A stretch of 38,608 nucleotides of DNA from Candidatus Atribacteria bacterium (GTDB lineage: Bacteria; Bipolaricaulota; Bipolaricaulia; UBA7950; UBA9294): contig SPBW01000003.1 in assembly GCA_004525685.1 (NCBI GenBank), positions 1-38,608 on the forward strand, in the 5' to 3' direction. The translations under genes were made by a program, and so were the position numbers. The notes below the pieces were generated by a model. It was given only the letters and a program-made list of their open reading frames with translations, did no database searches and was not told where the DNA came from. Position 1 is the first letter of the stretch. Every line of letters starts with the position of its first letter. Below, piece after piece: positions 31,984 through 38,465 of this stretch.

Positions 31984-32378
31984 TAGGACTCGCTCTTGGA
32001 GCTGGCGTTCTGTTCCTTACCAGCACGAGAACGCTTCGCGTTCTCGTCCGAACTCAACTCAGCCTGCCGGTCAGAGCGCCTGACGTCACCAACCGGAGAA
32101 CGCTTTGCGTTCTCCAACGAACTCAATTCATCTCTCTGAACTGAGTTCGCGTTCGCACCCAGCGAGTCTGCTAACTCGTCAAATAGTTTGAGCGTCTCCT
32201 CGCCATCCTCAGGAGAGAGGCGGCGAATGGCAAAGCCGGTATGAATGAGGACGTAGTCGCCTGGAGCCAGAGGCTCGGTCAGCGTGTCTAAACGCGTTGT
32301 CGTACGCACGCCGTTGTAGTCGACGACGGCTTCGTTATCTGTAATGGAGATTACCTTCGCAGGAGCTGCCAAGCACAT
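31983..32378 (-). CDS. hypC: [NiFe] hydrogenase maturation chaperone HypC with atypical repetitive C-terminal extension
   Basis: MCLAAPAKVISI...VDYNGV...GDYVLIHTGFAIRRLSPEDGEETLKLFDEL core; residues ~74-131 are repeat-derived. Confidence 0.93.
   Translation of the reverse strand: MCLAAPAKVISITDNEAVVDYNGVRTTTRLDTLTEPLAPGDYVLIHTGFAIRRLSPEDGEETLKLFDELADSLGANANSVQRDELSSLENAKRSPVGDVRRSDRQAELSSDENAKRSRAGKEQNASSKSES
32026..32130. repeat. Two in-frame 69-bp-period repeats containing perfect 9-bp-arm palindromes, within hypC
   Basis: cgagaacgc-ttc-gcgttctcg (32026-32046) and ggagaacgc-ttt-gcgttctcc (32095-32115), each followed by cgaactcaa(c/t)tca; offset exactly 69 bp. Encodes repeated ELSSxENAKRS. 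Confidence 0.92.
32119..32148. repeat. Third inverted repeat in the hypC tail (12-bp arms, one mismatch)
   Basis: gaactcaattca (32119-32130) - tctctc - tgaactgagttc (32137-32148). Confidence 0.8.
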
Positions 32379-32396
32379 GTTGAATCACCGGTCGGG

Positions 32397-32402
32397 ATTA
32401 TA
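32397..32402 (-). promoter_or_regulatory. Candidate -10 element for hypCDE
   Basis: attata on + strand = TATAAT on minus strand, 18 nt from the hypC ATG; weak -35; implies a very short leader. Confidence 0.4.
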
Positions 32403-32472
32403 TCGCAGGAGAGCGCCGATCTCAGCAAGTCCGTTGAATTGGGCAGTTGCAGCCACGGGGTGGAGCGGCTGA

Positions 32473-32478
32473 TATACT
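32473..32478 (+). promoter_or_regulatory. Candidate -10 element (TATACT) for the alpha/beta hydrolase gene
   Basis: TATACT 24 nt before ATG 32503 in the divergent intergenic region; no clear -35. Confidence 0.35.
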
Positions 32479-32502
32479 CTGCCAAAGAGCGAGGTGCCTA
32501 CG

Positions 32503-33309
32503 ATGGCCCATCCATTCGAGTACGACGTACAAGCAGCATTCGACGCTCGCCTTGTGAGTGAACGGCAACAGCAAGGCGTTATGCAATCTGAGCTAACCTA
32601 CATGGCGACATCGAATCAACGGCGTGCGGCATCTCTCCTTCGTCCGATTGGCGACGGCCCGTTTGCTGTCGTCCTCTACGTACACTGGTACGAACCCCAC
32701 GCTTGCGATTCCAATCGCACTCAGTTTCTGGATGAGGCGAAGGCCATGGCATCAAAGGGCGTCATGTCTCTACTCATTGAAACGATGTGGTCGGACAGGG
32801 AGTGGTTTCTCAAGCGCACACAGGCTGGTGACTACGATGCTTCCGTTCAGCAAGTGATTGAGCTGCGCCGTGCCATGGATCTCTTGCTCTCGCAACCAGA
32901 TGTCGATCCAGAGCGATTCGCCTATGTCGGGCACGACTTTGGAGCCATGTATGGTGTGCTCGCCGGCAGTGTTGACGCGCGTCCTTCGTGCTACGTCCTG
33001 ATGGCGGGCACGCCTCGATTCCCGGATTGGCTCCTCTACTATCCACAATTGGACGGCGATGAACGCGCCGAGTTCATCGAGCAGATGAAGTTCTTGGATC
33101 CGATTGAGCGCGTGGGTCGGCTATCGTCGACTCCGATTCTGTTCCAGTTTGGGAATTTGGATCCACACGTGCCCGTCGAGCGTGCGCATGCCTTCACAGA
33201 TGCTGCTGGCGAAGGCGCAGAGTCGCGATCCTACGAGGCCGGCCACGACCTGAATGACCAGGCGCGGAGGGATCGGATGGCGTGGCTTGAGATGAAGCTG
33301 CGCCTGTAG
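32503..33309 (+). CDS. Alpha/beta hydrolase (dienelactone hydrolase-like fold)
   Basis: PFAVVLYVHWYEPH, nucleophile-elbow-like YVGHDFGAMYG, FGNLDPHVP, AGHDLND. GAGGTG precedes ATG 32503. Confidence 0.8.
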   Translation: MAHPFEYDVQAAFDARLVSERQQQGVMQSELTYMATSNQRRAASLLRPIGDGPFAVVLYVHWYEPHACDSNRTQFLDEAKAMASKGVMSLLIETMWSDREWFLKRTQAGDYDASVQQVIELRRAMDLLLSQPDVDPERFAYVGHDFGAMYGVLAGSVDARPSCYVLMAGTPRFPDWLLYYPQLDGDERAEFIEQMKFLDPIERVGRLSSTPILFQFGNLDPHVPVERAHAFTDAAGEGAESRSYEAGHDLNDQARRDRMAWLEMKLRL

Positions 33310-33432
33310 ATGGTTTGAGGATCGCGACCGCCTTGGCGCGAGTTGCAGAGAATCATCTGTCCGCTAATCAGTTGAAGAAGAAGGAATACTCAGGCTAGAG
33401 GCAGCCAATCCAACGTGCACAGCGGAGGCGTA

Positions 33433-33855
33433 ATGGCAGATGAGCCAATCATGACGCTTGAGAGCAAACTGAGCGTGCTGGCTGAAGATCTTGGCAAGAT
33501 CGTTGACTGGAAATGGGATGGTCGGTTTAGCACGGCGGTGGGAGAGTTTGCGGCCACTGAGAAGGATCGCGTGCTTGGCGTGCTAGAGAAACATCTGGTC
33601 TCCACTTGGGATTCTCTGACGGTGAAGGATGCGCCGGATGTTGTCCAGGAGATCTCAAAGAAACTGGGTGGCCTGATGTCCGGGCAGTTGCTCCTTCTTT
33701 CAGACTCAAGACAAGCGGCCTGCATCTTCTGTGCATGGTGGCCGTGGGGCAGCGGGGCGAAGATTTCGATTCGCATCGCTCCATTCAATACGTCGCTTGC
33801 TGACGAGGACGCCACAGCATTGACAGCTCAGTTTCGAGAGGTGTTCAAGATCTGA
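33433..33855 (+). CDS. Hypothetical protein
   Basis: 140-aa ORF with composition typical of coding sequence, between two other genes; the antisense ORF at the same place is arginine/serine-rich. Confidence 0.55.
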   Translation: MADEPIMTLESKLSVLAEDLGKIVDWKWDGRFSTAVGEFAATEKDRVLGVLEKHLVSTWDSLTVKDAPDVVQEISKKLGGLMSGQLLLLSDSRQAACIFCAWWPWGSGAKISIRIAPFNTSLADEDATALTAQFREVFKI

Positions 33856-33897
33856 CCGACTGCTTCGCTTCGAGTAAGAACGCCCTACAGCCGATTG

Positions 33898-33930
33898 GCC
33901 ACCCGCAAGGCCGAGTGCGCTGCGGGTGGC
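33898..33930. terminator. Hairpin between convergent genes, possible bidirectional transcription barrier
   Basis: gccacccgca (33898-33907) - 13 nt - tgcgggtggc (33921-33930), perfect 10-bp stem; no strong U-tract on either side. Confidence 0.45.
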
Positions 33931-33953
33931 ATCTTGCTGTCCGACGTTGTTTC

Positions 33954-34853
33954 TTACTTGTCCTTCTTCGGCTCAACGGACGTGCCATGACCGAGGATAT
34001 CGGCGATATTAGCCTTTGGATCGATGATGGGTTCGATGCGTGAGGTTCCACATGTGATCAGCGTGGTCACGCCGGGACCGTGGCCTGACAAGAGACAATC
34101 CGAATGCACGACGATGCCAATGGTGATCGAACCCTTGCGATAGGTGCGGCCGTAGCGGTTGTCGTGATCAAGCAGGGCGACGAAATCGCCGAAGCGGATC
34201 TTGTCGAGGCCGTACTGGGCAACCGTCTCGGGATCGCTGGTCATGATATCGTAATCGCCGGTTCCTGGCATGGTGGCGCCGACGCCAGATCCCATGCAAG
34301 GCGCAGGCACGAGCGTTGTGACAGGGACACGGAGCTTGCCGCCTATTTCCTGAATGTTCATCTTGTGCAGCAACTGCGGATCGAGATTGAATAGCGAGAT
34401 CTCTGGATAATCGATCAGCTTCAGTCCCTGTCCACGACCACGAATGATGATGTCATCTTCGTACGACATCTTCTCCTTGACCTCACGTGGGAACTCGACC
34501 ACCACATGCTCGCTGCCACCGTGATGGCCGATGGCGTAGCCCGTGCTGCCTTCTGCTTTTCCAGAAGTGAGGATGGCCTTGTTGCCAGCGCAGGCATAAA
34601 GCTGAAGCGATACATTGGGATGCTCGAACGGCTTCTTCGAGTTGGCGGTGCAGCTGACGCTGGGTTCGACATGATCGCCCGCCCAGCCAAAAGCCGAGTC
34701 TCCGACTGCAACGTTGGTTGTGATGCCGCCGATGCTGGGCAGAACGAACGGTGCGCCTTCATGATCGACGCTCCAATGTGCCCTTCCTCGTGGCATGCCG
34801 GGATTGCACTGCAGCAGGAATTCTACGACTTTTTCTTCGTTTGTCTTGAGCAT
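33954..34853 (-). CDS. DUF4438-like protein
   Basis: Conserved-looking protein with [62 protein letters not shown]; assigned from memory of the family. Confidence 0.7.
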   Translation of the reverse strand: MLKTNEEKVVEFLLQCNPGMPRGRAHWSVDHEGAPFVLPSIGGITTNVAVGDSAFGWAGDHVEPSVSCTANSKKPFEHPNVSLQLYACAGNKAILTSGKAEGSTGYAIGHHGGSEHVVVEFPREVKEKMSYEDDIIIRGRGQGLKLIDYPEISLFNLDPQLLHKMNIQEIGGKLRVPVTTLVPAPCMGSGVGATMPGTGDYDIMTSDPETVAQYGLDKIRFGDFVALLDHDNRYGRTYRKGSITIGIVVHSDCLLSGHGPGVTTLITCGTSRIEPIIDPKANIADILGHGTSVEPKKDK

Positions 34854-34902
34854 ACTGCCTCCAGGAGTAAGTGATTGCCTCCATTGTAGCGTGAGTCCTC
34901 AA

Positions 34903-34920
34903 TCGATTCTTGCGAATCGA
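34903..34920. repeat. Palindrome in divergent DUF4438/ATL intergenic region
   Basis: tcgattc - ttgc - gaatcga, perfect 7-bp arms. Confidence 0.7.
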
Positions 34921-34980
34921 AGCCGTTCGACGTAGGCTTGCGAAGCGTCAGCGAAAACCTCAACGCGCAAGGTGATTCCA

Positions 34981-35295
34981 ATGGCAAGCAGCCTGTATGA
35001 GCGTATCTACGAAGCCGTCATGCAGATTCCCGAAGGGTGCGTTTCCACCTACGGTCAGATCGCCGGAATGGCAGGGATTCCCCGCGGCGCTCGCCAAGTG
35101 GGCTACGCCATGGCAGCACTCGGCCGTGGAAGACCTCGGCCAGAAGTTCCATGGCATCGCGTGGTCAATGCCAAGGGCGAATCGAGCATTGGCGAAGAAC
35201 AAATCGCCCGTTTGGAAGCCGAAGGCGTGGTCTTCGATGAGAAGGGGCGCGTCGACCTGAAAGTCTTCGGCTGGGATGGATTGGAGGGATTTTGA
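34981..35295 (+). CDS. Alkyltransferase-like protein (ATL; MGMT fold with PWHR instead of PCHR)
   Basis: YERIYEAVMQIPEGCVSTYGQIAGMAGIPRGARQVGYAMAAL, VPWHRVVNAKG; active-site Cys replaced by Trp. Confidence 0.93.
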   Translation: MASSLYERIYEAVMQIPEGCVSTYGQIAGMAGIPRGARQVGYAMAALGRGRPRPEVPWHRVVNAKGESSIGEEQIARLEAEGVVFDEKGRVDLKVFGWDGLEGF

Positions 35296-35942
35296 AATTT
35301 CGGCTTGTGATGCTTGTTGTTCTCTGTGTGACTGCCGGTGTCATAAGCGGCTGCATCGGACCGATCGAACGGCCGGTGGCCGATTTTGACTGGTGTCCTA
35401 ACGGCTACTTGGGCAATCTCGACTACCAGTTCACCTCCACTTCCAGGTCGCCTCAAGGGACATGGATCGAGTCGATGGAGTGGGAATTTGACGATGGGAC
35501 CCCGCCCGATGCGGCCTGGGATGCCTGGCACCGATTCGAGGACGAAGGTCGCTATCATGTGACCTTGACAGTCAAGGATTCGCGCGGCGTGCCGGGTACG
35601 GTCACCAGGGAAGTCAACGTGTTCCCTGCGGTCGAGGTGTTCCCAAATTGGCAACTCACCTTGGGTTGGCCGATACGCGTCGCTGGCATCATCGCCAATC
35701 GTGCGGATGTGAGGCTTGATGCCGTTGTCGTTAAGGCGAAATTCTACGATACGGATGGTGTGAGGATCGCGGATGGCACGGTGACGATTGATGACATCGC
35801 ACCAGGCGAGAAAGTGGCCTACTCGATTGATGCACCGGAATACTCAGCGCGTATCTTCCACGCTACGGTGGAGATCGACTCGTTTGTCGCCGATTGCGGC
35901 AATCCCTGGTTCATGCCGTTTGCCGATCAAGAGATCCAGTGA
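35292..35942 (+). CDS. Putative lipoprotein with PKD-like domain (TTG start)
   Basis: MKFRLVMLVVLCVTAGVISGC lipobox; WEFDDGTPPDAAWDAWHRFEDEGRYHVTLTVKDSRG is PKD-like. Overlaps the ATL stop (TTGA). Confidence 0.75.
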   Translation: MKFRLVMLVVLCVTAGVISGCIGPIERPVADFDWCPNGYLGNLDYQFTSTSRSPQGTWIESMEWEFDDGTPPDAAWDAWHRFEDEGRYHVTLTVKDSRGVPGTVTREVNVFPAVEVFPNWQLTLGWPIRVAGIIANRADVRLDAVVVKAKFYDTDGVRIADGTVTIDDIAPGEKVAYSIDAPEYSARIFHATVEIDSFVADCGNPWFMPFADQEIQ

Positions 35943-37135
35943 CCGTTGTCGCCGACCTGCACATTCATTCAAGATACTCCAATTCGACCAGTCCACAGAT
36001 GGAGTTGCCGACTCTGGCACATGGTGCACGGCGCAAGGGCATCGACCTCTTGGGAACCGGCGATTGCACGCATCCGTACTGGCTGGATACGTTGTCGTCT
36101 GAGTTAAGAGACGAAGGCTCCGGCATCTACAGCTACGACGGCGTTTCCTTCATGGTGACAGGCGAAGTGAGCCTGGTGTGGAAGCACGACGGCAAGGGTC
36201 GGCGCATTCATCTCGTATTGCTCGTGCCGTCACTCGATGATGCCGTGAAGATACATGAGGCGCTGTCACCGCGTGGAAATCTGGTGTATGACGGGCGCCC
36301 CATGCTCGGGCTGTCTGCGCCCGACTTCTGCGAAATCGTGTGGGAACAATCGCCGGACACGCTGATCATTCCCGCACATGTCTGGACGCCGTGGTATGCC
36401 GTGTTTGGCGCCAAGAGCGGCTTTGATTCCCTGAACGCGTGTTTCGGCGAATATACTGATCGCATTGTTGCCATTGAAACAGGGTTGTCGAGCGACCCGC
36501 CGATGAACCGGCGCGTGTCGGCGCTCGATCATCTGCGCCTGTTGTCTTGCTCCGACGCCCATTCTCCAGCCAAGTTGGCGCGTGAAGCGACCTTGTTCGA
36601 TGTGAAGTCGCTATCCTTTGCCGCCATCGCCCATGCCTTGAAGACAGGCGAAGGATACGGTGGCACGTTGGAGTTCTATCCCCAAGAAGGCAAGTACCAC
36701 TACGACGGCCACCGAAGCTGCAGCATCTCTTGGTCGCCGGAACAATCGATGGCTGCTGACGACATCTGCCCGGTGTGTGGCAAGACATTGACTATCGGCG
36801 TACTTCATCGGGTAATGGATCTGGCCGACCGTTCTGAGCCTGAGTTGGGATGCGTGCCCTTCAAGAGCCTGATCCCACTGGCCGAACTGATTGCACAGGC
36901 CGTGGGCAAAGGCGTGAACACGAAGACTGTTACGTGCCTCTGTGACGCCATGCTGGACCGGCACGGCAGCGAACTCGACATCCTTCTTGAGCATTCGCTC
37001 GATGATCTAGCTGTGGACACACCCGGCCGCGTCCTCGAAGCCATCGCCAAGATGCGCTCGGGCGATATCACCATCGAACCCGGCTACGACGGCGTCTACG
37101 GCAAGATTGAGATACCGTTTGAGTCCCGGGCATGA
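35939..37135 (+). CDS. Endonuclease Q homologue (PHP domain + zinc-binding motif; GTG start)
   Basis: DLHIHSRYSNSTS, LLGTGDCTHP, IIPAHVWTPWYAVFGAKSGFDS, LLSCSDAHS, GHRSC...CPVCGKTLTIGVLHRVMDLADR. GTG overlaps the lipoprotein TGA (GTGA). Confidence 0.9.
   Translation: MTVVADLHIHSRYSNSTSPQMELPTLAHGARRKGIDLLGTGDCTHPYWLDTLSSELRDEGSGIYSYDGVSFMVTGEVSLVWKHDGKGRRIHLVLLVPSLDDAVKIHEALSPRGNLVYDGRPMLGLSAPDFCEIVWEQSPDTLIIPAHVWTPWYAVFGAKSGFDSLNACFGEYTDRIVAIETGLSSDPPMNRRVSALDHLRLLSCSDAHSPAKLAREATLFDVKSLSFAAIAHALKTGEGYGGTLEFYPQEGKYHYDGHRSCSISWSPEQSMAADDICPVCGKTLTIGVLHRVMDLADRSEPELGCVPFKSLIPLAELIAQAVGKGVNTKTVTCLCDAMLDRHGSELDILLEHSLDDLAVDTPGRVLEAIAKMRSGDITIEPGYDGVYGKIEIPFESRA
36971..37084 (+). repeat. EndoQ 3'-end segment, copy 1 of a duplicated 114-bp stretch
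   Basis: Ungapped match to 38495-38608: 95/114 identical by hand alignment; 31/38 amino acids identical. Confidence 0.93.
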
Positions 37136-37233
37136 TCCAGACGATCCGCCTCTTGCTGCTGGACTGCGGAACGGAATACTGGCGGCATGGTTTCATTGTC
37201 CCTGACTGCGCCGAATGGATGGACCTGGCAAGC

Positions 37234-37264
37234 GGGGGCGTCCACACGGAATGCGTACGCCCCC
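37234..37264 (-). terminator. GC-rich hairpin downstream of the minus-strand micropeptide ORF
   Basis: gggggcgt (37234-37241) - 15 nt - acgccccc (37257-37264), 16 nt past the micropeptide stop on the minus strand; no strong U-tract. Confidence 0.4.
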
Positions 37265-37279
37265 TGCCCGTTACAGTTG

Positions 37280-37348
37280 CTACTTCTTCTTCGGGGTTGG
37301 TTTGTCAGTCTTCTTTGGCCCCGCGGCCGGTTTCTTTTTTGCAGGCAT
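37280..37348 (-). CDS. Candidate 22-aa Lys/Pro/Ala-rich micropeptide
   Basis: Minus strand: AAGAAGAAGGGGGTGGATCAA-ATG..., MPAKKKPAAGPKKTDKPTPKKK*; purine-rich Shine-Dalgarno-like sequence upstream, hairpin downstream. Confidence 0.4.
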   Translation of the reverse strand: MPAKKKPAAGPKKTDKPTPKKK

Positions 37349-37710
37349 TTGATCCACCCCCTTCTTCTTCAGAGTTCTTGGGTGTCCGTGTTTCTGCAAG
37401 CAGAAAGCGATCTCCCACTCGCGCGAACGCCACTCCCATCAGAGTACGACTATTGATTGCGATTCGGCAAATCGAAAAGCGGCGCTTCTGTTCTCTGTTC
37501 TCACGTTGAGACTGTGGGTTCCATGAAGTGATGCCTGAAGATCCCAGAAATGCAAGCAGAAAAGGCAAACGAGGGTTTATGTCTTGATCTTGGGCCGACT
37601 CGCTTAGTACCGTCCAGTTCCCCACACCGGCAGCACAGGAGTTTACGAGATCCAGAGACGAGGGAGGGACGCGATCCAGCCCAAGAATCATGTCTTGTCC
37701 TCCGTGCGCA

Positions 37711-37734
37711 CAGGAATGGGGACAGGAATGGGGA
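37711..37734. repeat. Two tandem copies of a 12-bp direct repeat
   Basis: caggaatgggga x2 (37711-37722, 37723-37734), running into the palindrome. Confidence 0.9.
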
Positions 37735-37773
37735 CAGGCTACTTTTCGCGCCTGCGAAAAGTAGCCTGTCCCC
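37730..37773. repeat. Perfect 20-bp-arm palindrome, REP-like (possibly REP-associated tyrosine transposase related)
   Basis: ggggacaggctacttttcgc (37730-37749) - gcct - gcgaaaagtagcctgtcccc (37754-37773). Confidence 0.9.
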
Positions 37774-37850
37774 TCAATGGAACCTCGAAACCAGACGCCT
37801 GGCGCGGCATACTTACTCCTACGAACAGACGAAGGGATGGCAACGCTACC

Positions 37851-38465
37851 GTGGGAACGTTCCTCTTGGGAGCCATCTTGGTTTCCCTGTCAGGTGTCTT
37901 TGCACCTGGCCCAATGACTGCCGTGACTGTCGGTGAAGCGACTCGCTCTCCGCACGTGGGGGCATGGATCGCTATCGGGCATGGAATCATCGAGATTCCC
38001 CTGATGATTGGGGTTCTGTATGGGTTTGGCGCGGTACTGAATCTTCCCCTTGCGCAAACGCTGATTGGCCTGGTTGGAGGCTTATTCCTGCTGTTCATGG
38101 GAATTAACATGCTTCGTACGTTCAGGCACATGGAAGTCAAGCCGCAAACCTCAACCCGGCCGCCGATCATGACGGGGATCGTGCTCAGTGCCGCCAATCC
38201 CTACTTCCTCGTCTGGTGGGCAACCGTTGGGGCGACATTGATCGTGAAGTCTGTCGGCTTCGGTATCCTTGGATTCGCGTTATTCGCCGTGGCACACTGG
38301 TTGTGTGATTTCCTGTGGTGCTATTTTCTCTCAGCCGTTTCGTATCACGGGAGAAGCGTCTTTGGTGGAACCTTTCAACGGGTGATTCTCGTGGTATCTG
38401 GCGTCGGCCTGCTCTTCTTCAGCGGCAAGTTCCTGTTCGATGCGGTGAGACCTCTCTTCTCATAG
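37851..38465 (+). CDS. LysE-family exporter (start uncertain; GTG 37851 or upstream)
   Basis: VGTFLLGAILVSLSGVFAPGPMTAVTVGEATRSPHVGAWIAIGHGIIE, LVGGLFLLFMGINMLR, LSAANPYFLVWWATVG. The ORF 5' part (37695-37850) reads through the palindrome and looks non-native. Confidence 0.8.
   Translation: MGTFLLGAILVSLSGVFAPGPMTAVTVGEATRSPHVGAWIAIGHGIIEIPLMIGVLYGFGAVLNLPLAQTLIGLVGGLFLLFMGINMLRTFRHMEVKPQTSTRPPIMTGIVLSAANPYFLVWWATVGATLIVKSVGFGILGFALFAVAHWLCDFLWCYFLSAVSYHGRSVFGGTFQRVILVVSGVGLLFFSGKFLFDAVRPLFS

Noticed and set aside
32026-32148. CRISPR-like array in the hypC tail
   Set aside because: Only two repeats with 69-bp period, in frame with coding sequence, and no cas genes; palindromic repeat insertion/duplication fits better.
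35103-35654. 183-aa minus-strand ORF opposite ATL/lipoprotein
   Set aside because: Antisense to a well-supported ATL and lipoprotein; no domain signature.
37132-37509. 125-aa plus ORF overlapping the EndoQ stop by ATGA
   Set aside because: Stop/start overlap looked operonic, but the sequence is low-complexity downstream (SSSG..PPSSSEF) and reads antisense through the hairpin and Lys-rich micropeptide; no conserved features.
37305-37691. 128-aa minus ORF between EndoQ and LysE
   Set aside because: Different frame from the SD-preceded micropeptide; biased Ser/Arg/Glu composition and no recognisable domain.
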